From the NCBI GenBank assembly GCA_963969595.1, contig OZ018409.1, forward strand, positions 5,904,520 to 5,968,519: a DNA stretch of 64,000 nt. The letters are read 5' to 3'. Each line of letters begins with the position of its first letter. Position 1 is the first letter of the stretch. The notes beneath the pieces are model-generated. The model did not search any database. It saw only the letters and a program-made list of their open reading frames with translations, and had not been told where the DNA came from. The position numbers and the translations under genes are program-made. Source of the stretch: Neckera pumila (Eukaryota > Streptophyta > Bryopsida > Hypnales > Neckeraceae). Of the stretch, positions 36,014 to 47,715 are shown piece by piece.

Positions 36014-39000
36014 ATGGAGAAAATGAAGAGAACTCCAATCCGGCAACAACCAGCTGTGGAAGAAGTGCTATCAGAGGATGAGAGATCAGATGATAGCGGA
36101 GAGTTGAAGGAAGCCATTGTATATGCAGAGAAGAAACTTCCAAAGAAGGATGCTACAGTGAAGGCAAAGTCAAGTACCCTGCCTCCATCAAAATCAAGTC
36201 ATGTAGGCGAGAAGAGGAAAAGACAGTCTGGGCAGTCTACGGTCTCGGCTGTCACTGCTCGGACTACTTCCATGAAGGACAAGGCCACTGCTCTGAGAAA
36301 GAAGAAGGTCACCTCTATGGCACGTAGCAACAGCACTTCTTCAGGCTCATCAGATGGTGGTCAGGGTGCTCCCGCTGGTCAAGCAGAGGGCGAAGAAGAT
36401 GTGCACAGCAAGGACAATGTCGTCATCACAAGGGTGACTACTGCACCTACACGTAGAACCAAGAAAAGAGAGGAGGACTACTCCGAATATGACTGCCGCA
36501 AGGAGTTGGCGTCACTGGCCGCCAACGACAAAAGGCCCCCTCTAGGGATGACTTCCACACATTTTGCATCAACAATTGGCCTTCACAATGAAGGAACGAA
36601 CACCCACAGATTGAAGATTGGAAAGAACATCACCTTGGAGGAGGTAGAAGATGTTTTTGGTCCAGAGAAATCCAGAAATGGGTTCTCTCTGATTGAGAAA
36701 CTGTCTCAATCTCACTGGAAAGAGGTAGAGGAACTTTATTGCAAGTGCTACCAGAAGATGCAGCCATCCACTCTTGTGGCAAAGGAGTTCGCCATTGGAT
36801 TTGTTCTGGAGAAGGTGAAAGAAGAGAAGGTCAATTGGGCGGAGTTTGCAGCGGAGACAAATTCACTCCAGCAAAAGTCCTACTGCAAAAGACTGAAGGC
36901 CTGCATATAGCGATTGGCCAAAGTCCTCGACGTGCCAGTACGTGATCTTTACGCTACAAAGGGGTTGATGGAGTATGCGGATGCTGTTGGTGAGAAAGTT
37001 CAAGTGCTGGACTTGTCCTCAGGAGTGACTACAGAGGGCGCAGTAACTGCCGACAGGAAGCCTTCTTTTTTCCTACGACATGATGCCAACACCCACAGTG
37101 AGGAGGTCACAGCCAGGTACTACTCTCTCCTGATTTTGACTTCTCTCCTATGAAGCATGCGTGCGCACCACTTGTGAGCAAAAAGTTTGCGTTGTACCTG
37201 TAAATGAAATGACATGCCTGTTTCTTATACAGAACATTTCCTCTTAGTTGTATGTAAGCATTGGTAGCAGTACTGTTCAGTAGGGAATTCAGTAAAACAA
37301 GTGCGTTACAATGTAGTGAATGTTGCCTACTTGTTGCATGTTCAGTCGCCGGTACTTTGCCCTGTACTTTTAACATGCAAGTACTCTTGGTGCTCACATT
37401 TGCAGTCACTGCTAGTCTGCACTGGTACACTATGTAGTAAGTGCTTCAAATTGTCATGTGTACAGTACAGAGCAGTAATAGTAGAGTAGAATAACTTTAG
37501 TGCGGGTCTTCATAGCAAATATGCCCTCTCCTTGTCAGTACTCCCGTGTCCGTTGTGGTACACAACGCAGCCACTGTAGTGCACGGCATGCTCAAATAAT
37601 GCTGAAATGGACCTTTACATTACGACATGCACAGGTTCCATGTCCTTTGCCAACTACGTTGTAGCACTTCCACTCTTCCTCTTCCTTCACCCTTACGCAC
37701 TGCTCTTCTGTAGCCAATTCAGTCCTTTAGTGCACTAAGAGTACACTGGGCTGCGGTAGCCGTTCTGAACATTGTACTTGAAGTACTTGTGGTGTGTCCT
37801 TTCATGTACTTGTCCAATCCTCCAAAGTACAACAAATACGAGGTCGCGGATTCCCAATTGTCGTGCACCCTATACACTTTTCTCCTGGTCTGCACTTGCA
37901 CATTAATGTCACCTGGCAAATGTGTTCGTACTGTTCTTCTATTGTTGTGGTCAATGAACAGTCCTATGGTCTTCTGTCATTGTGCTCATTTTGTGTGAAA
38001 TGTCTTTGTTATGCAAAAAAAGGAAAATAACAAAACTTGTCCACATCGTGGAGGCTGAGGTGGAGGGCTTACAGCAGGAAGTGAACAACGTCAAGGCCAA
38101 GGCTGCTCAAGCTACTGTGCAGTGGGAGGCTTCCTTCCACCTTGTGGAGCAGTTCAAGTCATCGTTGACTGAGGCGGGAGAAGATTGCAGCATTGTCCTT
38201 GCTGGAGATGACAGCTGCCCTCCTCCAAATGAAGCAAGCATGGTGCCCATTATGAAGATGTTCTATTCAAATGTCAAGAAATTGTCAACATTCAAAGCAT
38301 CTAAGAATGCATTGGAGAGTGAATTGCGTGAAGCCTCTACTGCATTGAAGGGCAACATCACTCGCCTAGGCACTTTGAAAACATATTTGATGGACCTCAC
38401 TCTAGGGAAGGATACATGTGTGATGCGTCCATGGCTCTCTAGCAGCAGTGAAGACATTCTGGTTCCCACTAATGCTGAACCTGTGCTGCCACCTATTCTA
38501 GAGTGTTGCCTTTGCTTCCAAGGTTTCCCACTCTGGGACATCATTCTTTGCCCTTGCACCCATATTTACCATCCATGGTGTGCGTGTCACTGGTTCAGGA
38601 GCACTGTAGAATGTGCTATGCTCAATTGTGGTCTTGTTTCCCCTATATGGTACAGTAGTTGGGATTTCGGGCAATACAACAAACTTCGTGCTGGCCATGT
38701 AGACGATGTGCAACAAGGAACTCCCGCAGGTGCTGCCTGGGATACACGAATTTGCAGGCAGCGGAAGGTACTTGTAGGTAATGATGACTTCTAGTCCCTT
38801 CAGTGATGATCACTACCCTCCAGTTTGCACAGGTGGAAGGCTACTTTTATTTTCGTGATACTCTTTCAATCATTGTGAAGCATGTTAAGAATTACTGTGG
38901 TCTACATTTTGAAACACTATACAGGGCAGTAGTATAGTTTGCCCGCAATTGTAACACACAGAGTCCATAGTATCTGCAATTCAAATATTGCAACGGTGTC

Positions 39001-42000
39001 TGACTTGTACTCGGTGCACCATAAACGCATTGTGCACTTTGTTGTCTTCTGTTTCATGACATGACAAACTGTCTCCTCCGTGCTCTTGAAGTACTTGTTC
39101 TTGTACCTATCTACACTACCGTCAGTACTGTGAGCACTATGCATTGCATAGACCATCTTGTAAATACCATTAATACTAACATAAGCGAGTATGGGTTGTT
39201 CTTCTCACTTCATATGAATTTCTGTTGGTGTTGCTTTGTCTAATGTACTGAATTCCATAGTCATGGCATGACTCACTCCACAGTGTCTTACTTCTATAGG
39301 TTGCTCCCGAGGACGTGATGGCGCTCCAAGTACATCTGCTACAGATAGCACAGTGTCAAAATGCTTTCCGGAAGGCACCAAGGTCATCATCCCAAAGATC
39401 ATGAAGTTTGGCCATGAACGATCTGACTTCAGTCCAGCTTGTATACAACCAGACATTGATGGTTCCTGTAATGCCTTTGTGTCCCAGCTCTCGATGCCAT
39501 CAACAAATTTCAAGTAGACTTGCAGTGACACGTCGCCATTGGACATGTCAGCTACACAGGAGGGCATGCCAAAAACATGTGCAAATGCTGATGTCCTTGG
39601 GAAAAGCAACTCCCCTTTCTCCAGCATTGTTAACAACACTAGAGTTCAGTCAATTGGTCTCGTTGTCCACAACCGTGAAGAGCAAAGCAAGCACTTGGAC
39701 ATGCAAACTCAAGATGAATGCTTCACGGATGCTGAACCTGTGGAGGATGAGGCCCATGCCATGGATACTGAAATTGCAAGTTCTGAAGTCAATGTTCCGA
39801 TGCCAGTAAGTGCAAATTCAATCATTACTTCTACTTTCTATTTCCTTCCATTTCAAATTTAGCCCCACGCCCTACGTTGACATCAGATCAAATATTTGAT
39901 TTGCCATCACAACGTTCGATGATGCAATTTTTTCGTTTCAAGTCCCCAGGGTTCATCCTACGTCCAGTCCTCTTATAAATGTTTTCCTATGAAATGAACA
40001 GTAAACAAATGCATCAGATTGTGAGGAGGACCCGTATGCTATCACTTATGACTAGACATCAAAATGCCCAAAGAAAAATGTGGAAAACAATGCTGTAGTC
40101 CCATCTCCAACATCACCGACAAAGGTGCTTAGTGTGCCTACCACCTCAGCTGCGTGCCTACAACCAATGGATAAGAGAAGTGAGCAATAAATAGTTAGTA
40201 TTGTCTGTCAGTACTATGTACTGCTTCGCGTTACGAACATACTGCCACGGACAACTTGCAATACTGCAGTAGTACTAGAATGCATTGTGCTGTTATGCTT
40301 CATAGTATTGTCATTACATGTTGCTTCCCTACTTTGTCTTATATAGTAGATGCATGTGCAGTGAATGAAGCAGAGGTCAAGGATGCAGCTGAGGTTGCGT
40401 CCCCAACTAGAGTCCTTTGAGGTCAACATCATGTAGTAAAAGCAACAGCTCAGTACTCATCACCTACTTGTCATGCTGGTTCAATGAACAGAAATAGTAA
40501 GGTGGGTTCTAAAAAATAAGTTAACAATGCTTCAGTAAGATGACTTTGCCATCAATCCTCCAAAGAGTCTACCTCTAGAATGTTCATGTTCATCTTTGTC
40601 AATTGGACAGTGAACATGTTATTGTATATTGTACTTGGGGCGTATGCAGTGGCTGAGATCCCACGGGAGTCCCATGGGACTCAGCCAGTGGCACTGGCCT
40701 CCTCCATTGTGGTTGCCCCACTATGCTTTCACAACTACCTCAAGGAATGACCTTCCTTTTCACTTCACATAGTGCTCCAAGGCCCACGGGATAGTTGTGG
40801 GTCTCCTACAACAGGGTCTGCTGATTGGAGGCATGTCGGCCAAAGATTACGGACTGTAACTTTGGGCCGACAAAAGGGGTCCGGAATAGGAACCCGACGA
40901 TGGAAACACAAGTATTTGTGTTTTCAAATGTCAATTTTGGCAAATGGTATGTGGATCCTACCCATACAGTGAGTGTTCTGAACTGACCTCCATGGCGGTG
41001 CACAAGAACATGCACGCATATCATCATCTGTACTTTGTTTTTTGTAATGAAAGTATCTGTGCCGAACTCCTGTGGACCACTTTGTGTATGATGACCGCAT
41101 TTGAACAGGAAGCTACGGACTCCATTGAGTATGACGTGTCTAAAGGTCTAGAAAGAGTCCTTATTGGCCTCAACGAGGGCATTGATGGGAATTCATACGC
41201 TGTGCTGGACAAATCGTACACGTATGTGCGATCCCCTAGAATTCATTCCTCTGTCATAGCGCATGACCTGCCTGTGGGGCACCTGCGCATGGCCAAACAC
41301 TATGCCATTGGTAAGCACGGCTGCCTTGCCAATGCTGGAGACTGCTGTTGCGACATTGGCAGAACGCAGTGTGCATACATTCAGGGAGGTCTGTTGCATC
41401 CGCAACTAGTCCTGAAGGTATGTTTTCTTTGGGCCTAACTCATGCTGAAAGTGGGTTTCTTGAATAATATTCCATTGTACGTTGTGCAAGAAAAATCCAC
41501 AATGAAGGGCAACGCACATGCCTAGGAGTTTCCAGTGGCTCCATCAAGGCATCCTTTAGGCTTAATGACATTTTTTTTCCGTTGTTGGTTGCCAGAGACG
41601 GCATTGATTTTTTCCCAAAAAACAGGGAAACACCGGAATAGCATGCTGACATTCAGTGCTGACGTTCCATTCCATTCTGCAGTTTCTTGAAAGACGGCAA
41701 GGTTGTATAAGAGGAATTCTATACTGCAATGACAAGCCCCAATGCCTTGAGCTTAGAAACGAACAATGTGACGGACATGTTCCTCTGCTTTACATTCGAG
41801 AGTGTGACTGCAGCTGTACTTGCCTTTCGTCTTGTTTGAATGGAGTAGTCTAGAAAGGACTCAATGTGAAGTTGCAGGTGAAAGCAACAATGTCCTTCTT
41901 TTTTCTTGAACCACTGACGCACATGAGTTCCATGACTAATCACTGCTGCCCTCCTTTCTTGTTTAGGTGTTTCATGTGAATGACTCCAAATATTGGAGAA

Positions 42001-42613
42001 TTCACAGTATAGAGACTGTGTTGTCGGGAACCTTTCTCTTCGAATATGTTGGAGAAGTGGTTAGCAACCCTGAGTTGCTGAGAAGAGGAGACCGCACAAA
42101 GTTTGCCCTCGCTCTAGATGCTGACTGGTAGTCCGGGCTTCTGCATGATGATAGTTGCCTTCACTCCATTGATGCATCTGTGATGACCAACGTGGCGAGG
42201 TGGTTGAATCATAGGCAGGGGAGCTGAACTATTACTTCTGAATGTCATGCAGTTGAGAACGTCATTGATAATTGTTTCTCCTATTTATTACTGAGACTTT
42301 GCTGCTGTCTATGACAGATGTGGAGATGCCAATCTAATGGACACGCCCGTTTGGGTCGACATGCGAAGTCCAACGCTATATCATGCAAGTGTTCGCATTG
42401 CAGTACATTTTCTCTCCTTGTTGACCATTTTTTGTGAATCAAGAAAGTCTTATGTACCAATTCCTGTACACGGATGTCCTACAAGTAGCTTTCTTTGCAA
42501 ACCGCACCATACAAGCTGGGGAGGAGCTGATCTGGGATTATGGCATTGTCTTTGATGAAGAGCCACCCGCATTTGTCTGCCACTGTGGTAGCTCGCTCTG
42601 TAGAGGAAGATGA
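36014..42613 (+). pseudogene. RING-like / SUVR-type SET-domain gene, interrupted by stop codons
   Basis: Eleven exons can be traced: 36014-37116, 38023-38777, 39300-39805, 40002-40179, 40347-40421, 40650-40946, 41109-41417, 41683-41877, 41967-42214, 42318-42388, 42486-42613. Phases agree at every junction except between exons 6 and 7. Exon 1 is Lys/Ser-rich with an unknown domain. Exon 2 has coiled coils and a RING-like cluster (CCLC, CPCTHIYHPWC, then C-x4-C). Exons 7-8 give a Cys-rich pre-SET (YDVSKGLERV, DCCCDIGRTQC, ECDCSCTC). Exons 9-11 give SET and post-SET (GTFLFEYVGEVV, NVARWLNHR then CGDANLMD, ELIWDYGIVFDEE, CHCGSSLCRGR), as in plant SUVR1/2/4 H3K9 methyltransferases. In-frame stops: TAG 36908, 39515, 40053, 41851 and 42129; TGA 40418 and 40748; and TAA 40002 at an exon start. 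The intron after 42214 has a GC donor. Either a dead gene or an unusual element-borne paralogue. Confidence 0.8.
37269..37284. promoter_or_regulatory. Phased AGTACT pair in intron 1 of the SET coding region
   Basis: AGTACT at 37269 and AGTAGG at 37279 lie 10 bp apart. The same intron holds many further GTACT words without strict phase (for example near 37775). Confidence 0.4.
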
Positions 42614-43029
42614 ATGCCAACAAATTTGTGCATTTTAGATTTCAATTATGAAGTACAAAGAAACTGAAGTAGGCATATACAACTCCATGTACATAGATGT
42701 AATGGGAGGTCCTTCCTTCGGCCCAGACACTGACGTGTCTGTCCATATTGTATTAATGCCATGCACAATTGTGTTCAGGTTGTGAATTAAAAAGTTGAGT
42801 GGTCAGCCTTGCTCCTTCTGTAATAACAACCATGCGTTCATCAAATTTTGTTATGTATTGGCACTGCCTAGTAACTGTGAAGTAGTAAGTGGACAGTGTT
42901 ATAGTATAAGATGGACTGCCTGAGACCACATTTGAAATGAACAACGCAATCAGTATACGGCAATCCTTGCAGTTTTCTTCAATTCATACTACTGTCTTTG
43001 CTAAATGTTGGTAAAGGTGTGCAGAACTA

Positions 43030-43084
43030 AGTACTTACTAGAGTCGAAAGTACTTTGCAGTCCTCGTGAGTACTGCAAAGTACT
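43030..43084. promoter_or_regulatory. Phased AGTACT cluster between the two convergent genes
   Basis: Hexamers start at 43030 (AGTACT), 43040 (AGAGTC, weak), 43049 (AGTACT), 43059 (AGTCCT), 43069 (AGTACT) and 43079 (AGTACT): six positions in near-perfect 10-bp register inside the 661-bp gap between the two stop codons. Confidence 0.7.
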
Positions 43085-43274
43085 CTTCATGACTGAGTAG
43101 TATGCATTGCTTTTGTCATGGTGTTGCACAACATTGAAGTTAGTACCAGGAATCACTGCCACAGGATTACTATTTCTTGAAAGCGATACTGGGCACCGTA
43201 CTAGTAGTGGCACTTCATTTTGTCAGGCACAAACTTTACATGATCAATAAATCGTCATGTAGTGACAATGGCAG

Positions 43275-46200
43275 TCATAGGCAACTGAGTGCACTGTGGA
43301 TGACATCCACAGTTTCATCGGGTAAACTGTAGACTCGTTGACCACCTTTCACCCTGTGTTCTTTTGGAATCATTTGAAATTTGCATGCGAGGACTATGCT
43401 AGCATCCACATGCGCAACTTGTGAGTTTGCCAAGTACACACAATTATGAAGGTCGCGTCGACCCCATTTCTGGTAGTAAGTCCCGGAAATGACAGAGTCT
43501 CCCGCTTCAAAGTGCCCTCCCCAAGTGCAATCAAAGCTTTCACGCACAATGGACTTAGGCATTTGGCACTGCAATACATAGAATGAAACCCCCTTGTCAT
43601 TGTCCGGAGTGGCAAGGACGGCAAAATTATCTCCTGGCTACACTAAATTAGACATGCCTTCTCCCGTGTAGTCCCACTCCAAAAAGTCCTCTCCATTGTC
43701 TTGCACGTCCTGCAACCGGGAAGAGCTCAAATGTCGGGGTTCAACCTTCAGCACCTTCAAAGGTTTCACATATGCCTTGTTCTCGCAGTCACTGAAATGT
43801 TCTTCCAAGCATGGACCGCAGAAGCAAGACAACTCTCTCACAAAAAGCTTTGTTGGATCATGTTCATCTCCAGCAAAAACGGAGTGGAATGTGGACGAAC
43901 CCGATATAGGATCACAAGTATGAGGGGTGCTGCGTGGGACATCTTCAATGCCCATATAGTGGAAAATCCTGTATGACCTGACGACGTGAAATACAGATAT
44001 AAGTATAGTATATTTTACCGTGTAAGAGTAGAAGAGATGTTCAAATGCAGAGGGCTTTATTTTTAAAAACCGTATGCGTAATGCTAACCTAGAAAGGTGG
44101 AAACTTGTACAGAAAGAAAGTGCTTTTATGTTACCTAAGTCGATCACATCCGTAGGGAACTTGGCCACCCAATGACACATTCAAGAAAGTGACACAGCCC
44201 GCTGCATTTTGCAGAGTGCGATCAGCATGATGAAGTTGCTCAGACCGCAGCTTGTGCTTCACCACAGCTCCAGCACCATCCCATTCACCTTTTCCATGTC
44301 CAGAGCCAAAGAAATTCCAAACCATTTTACACCCACCAGTCAATGATGGGTACCTGCAGTAGTGAAGGAGTGAAAGCCGCATGCACAGTTAGTCATTCGA
44401 GGACAGGAAACGATACTTTACAGTACTGCAAAGTACTGCAATGTAGAATCACTGAAGCTACATGTGTGACACAGTAACTATTACACAATACATTCAAAAT
44501 GAAATGGTCTCAAAGTTAGTTGTGAAAAATATCACCTTACAGTAAAGTATAGGGCTGTAGCCCCTTTGAATTGGCTTGAGCATCAATCGCTGAAGACGAT
44601 GTGCGTATGAGGTGAGAAGTGATTTTAGGAGAACCACTGCCAATGCTGCTGTAAGCAATGCTGCACAAATAGAGTGTCATGAGTCCTGTCAGCGGAGATG
44701 TAGTAGTGAGTTTCTCTTGTAAGGGAAGGTTGTCGTTCACCATCTACTTCAACAGTGGCAATGTAGTAGGTCACATGAACCCAAATGGTAATTTGAGTGG
44801 AGTTGTAATACATCGATTGAATCTTGTTTTGCACCTGGAAGGTGTAGTTTTCAGCAAAGTCTATGTGGTTGAGGACCGTGCCCTCTTGCAAGCACTGCCA
44901 AAGTACCTTAGCTTGTTCAATTTGCCAACGAGCTTCAAAATCGTGCCAAATGAAGAGCTGAATAGTTGGTTTGAAGAATTCCAGAAACTCGGAGAACAGA
45001 GTAGTGCTTAGGACCTCTTTGATCCGTTTTTTGGGCCTACCATCTGCTCCGGAGCCAACTACTTCATACTGGAATTGCTTCCAGTTTATGGTCAGTGCAG
45101 GAACATCCAATGTTTCATGTGGACAAAGTTTGAAGGAACTAACGCTACACATGCTGCATGTTCCCAGCAGACATTCAAGCCGATGGAATTCTGAGTCATC
45201 CAACTTAGGACATAGCAAGGACTCCCACAATGCCGTGACTCCCACAAAGTGATGGTCACCAGCCTTGCAAACACCGTCGTTGCTGTCTCCACAAATAATG
45301 CATTCACAGTTGCATTGCATAAGGAAGTGTGCACCGGTTTGTGGGTGCCTAAATGCATTGAGGGCCTCCAGGAGGAAAAGAACCTGAACATGGTATCGAC
45401 AACAGCACACATTACATTCGTTGCACTTGCTGATGAAGTAAGGGCTCAAGTAAACAAAAGCTTGTTGCATAATGACACAATCTGGATGAATAGCAACAAA
45501 GCGGTTGTACAATTCCTTCTGCACAGTAACGGTAAAAAAATTTAGTGAAATGGAAGATGGTGAATTATGAAAGATGCATACAAGTAATTGTGTATGAAGT
45601 GAGGACTATACTTGTACTACTGAACTCTACAAAGAAAAACATAATATTGGACTGTCAATGATAGTCTGCATAGTGTACTCTGATACCTACATAATAGTAC
45701 TATGAGTACGTTCTTGCATCCTAATGTATTTTTATAGTAAGACCAGTGCTTACCAACACTAATGATACTGAAAGTGTGTGCCATTTCAACTGCAGTCATG
45801 GTAGTCTTCAATAGCACACAGTAGTGACCAGTGCTTGTATTAGTACAGCACACTGAACTTTCATGACGACAAGAGTCAAACCTCCATGAAAAGATGTAAT
45901 TTCTAGTACATTGGGGACGGACGATAAACGTTGAGACGGAATTTTAAGTTTAGTGCCACGGCAATGTACAGATGGTACAAAGTGTTCATAAAGTTCATTC
46001 ACAAATGGACTTACAGTACTGCATGACAGAGTACGGGAAGCAGATGTTGATACAGAGTACTGACGGGAAAATCTACTTGGGATGCACAGGACATACACCA
46101 AAGTGCTTAGCGAGGAGGGCATATTGGGATACTATGTACTGTCGGCAATACACGTGACAGACGAAGTGGAGAAACGAGAAGTGCATAAATCGAAACGGCC

Positions 46201-46831
46201 GTGGACTTGTACATGCGACATGGCAAACTAAGTGTACACATGACAGAACAACTCAGAGGGATGCTTGAACCTGGGTTTCTAATAGAAGATGAGCCACATG
46301 AATGTCGTACAAGTTTCGGCCTAGTTGCTTCCTCCAAATGTTCTTTCTATTTGGACTAACACGGATCTCCTCTGTCCACCAAATCGTCACTGCAGACTTG
46401 ACGGCATCTAGAATTTCTCCTCCATGTTTTCTTCGGCGGGGCACCAATAATCTGTCACCGCTGTCGCTTGAAGTTGAACGCAGGCGCTCAATTGCTCCGG
46501 TCAAGTTGCTCTTGCGCGTACCAAGAATGCGATGAAAACTACTAATGTCGGCATCTGCTTCTGAAACAACAGCTTCAAAAATGGAGCGCTTACGTGCCAA
46601 TTTGCCAGCGGAATTTGGGATCTTCAGGAGGTCCAGTTGAGCACGGATATTCTTCAAAATTTCTTGTTGCACTTTCACATCTTCTAGACTTGGATAATCA
46701 GCGGGAAGCAGTTCACGGACCCGGTCGTAACTGAAGACCCTTTTCAAAATCGCAGTACGAAGTCGTGGGCAATCAACGTCCTCCAAAAGCTCCATTAAGG
46801 TGACGGAGATTCGGTCCACATGCCGCTTCAT
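43275..46831 (-). pseudogene. DDE-transposase-like gene with three internal stop codons
   Basis: Four exons join in perfect phase: 46831-46271, 45518-44536, 44353-44135, 43977-43275 (822 codons including the final stop). Exon 1 ends with a basic segment (WWTEEIRVSPNRKNIWRK, YDIHVAHLLLETQ). Exon 2 has a Cys cluster (CNVCCCRYH, CECIICGDSNDGVC) and an acidic core (HIDFAENYTFQVQNKIQSMY, YYISADRTHDTLFVQHCL), then SD-x-CSSQFKGATALYFTVRYP. Exon 3 contains NFFGSGHGKGEWDGAGAVVK. Exon 4 has CGPCLEEHFSDCENKA and a C-terminal region beginning PGDNFAVLATP. The spaced Asp/Glu residues (DFAEN; SD; GHGKGEWDG) suggest an RNase H-fold DDE nuclease of the 'GHGKG' type that I associate with plant and animal transposon proteins; I cannot name the superfamily. 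Stops: TAA 44625-44627, TGA 44583-44585 at the expected Gly of SDGC, and TAG 43638-43640. No frameshift is seen. Confidence 0.75.
44412..44447. promoter_or_regulatory. Phased AGTACT cluster in a transposase intron
   Basis: GATACT 44412, AGTACT 44422, AGTACT 44432 and TGTAGA 44442: exact 10-bp steps. Confidence 0.6.
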
Positions 46832-47370
46832 TGTGGTACAAAATGAAGATCAATCACGTGGAGGTGCAGTGTCGTCTTCTTTGTCTGGACCAACAACACT
46901 TCGAGAAGCACGACTGCGCTGCTACCGCACTGCATTGCGCCGTTGTTCTTCTTGCAGCCGAACCTCCACTGCAGCTTGTCTTGTACATGGATCTGCATGT
47001 GAAGGGGTCGATCGTCTTCCACGCGACGCAGACACAGTTGCTGTCTGCATTTGAAGAGATTTTAAGAGCGATCATGTAACCAACGACTGACCTTCAAGTG
47101 CAACACGATGCTCCAAAGTACCCACTTCCGGACAATGCTAGTGCTTGCACAGGCAAATGATTCCCTCATCTTCCCTCTCTTCGAATTCTAGCACCGAAGA
47201 ACCCTAGGCCGCCTGCACGACAACTTCAGCGAATCCTAAACCACCGTCTATGCTACGCCTTGTGCATGACTTGCCGTCAATTCAAGAACAATGAAATTGG
47301 AGGCGGCGGCGGCGACAAAGATGTCAGCGTGCCACATTGACATGGGCCAGGCTCTGTGGGTCCCGCTCTC
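46832..47370 (-). promoter_or_regulatory. Upstream region of the transposase-like gene
   Basis: GC-rich sequence with a GGC run at 47305-47318. Short frames on both strands (46800-47079) have no recognised domain. It probably held the promoter and leader. Confidence 0.4.
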
Positions 47371-47416
47371 AGTACTAAGGAGTACTAATCAATACCCAGC
47401 AGTACTAGACAGATCT
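47371..47416. promoter_or_regulatory. Phased AGTACT cluster, right end (inner)
   Basis: AGTACT 47371, AGTACT 47381, AATACC 47391, AGTACT 47401 and AGATCT 47411: five hexamers at exact 10-bp steps. GC content drops sharply just after it. Confidence 0.7.
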
Positions 47417-47715
47417 AGGTTCCAATTTTCTACCCAAAAAATGATACATTCACATTTTAATTTGTAGTAAATTTAAAATACCTTAAAAAAAAAAATGAAA
47501 AATGCCATTTCCAAGGACTTCCTTCTGATCACATTCCACTCATTTTATACGACGAAGACCATTGTCATTGCCCATAAACTTGCGCGCAACGGAGCCCTAA
47601 TCCGATAAGCGTACAGGACATAAAATAAAGTATTTTCAAGCGCCCCTTTGTAGAGGGGTGCCCTCCTATTGTGGGAAGAAAGCACCAAAAATTCAAGTCT
47701 TAATCTTCTAATTTG

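Noticed and set aside
36014..42613. TAG read as a sense codon (readthrough or recoding)
   Set aside because: The intact DDR4 and BRCT genes use standard stops, and the neighbouring gene also has TAA and TGA interruptions; decay is simpler.
44679..45545. Open frames on the + strand of up to 110 codons
   Set aside because: They lie antisense to exon 2 of the transposase-like gene, whose minus-strand frame has coherent motifs and matching splice phases.
36014..46831. U-to-C RNA editing restoring the stops
   Set aside because: Such editing in plants is known from organelles, whereas these are spliced nuclear-type genes.
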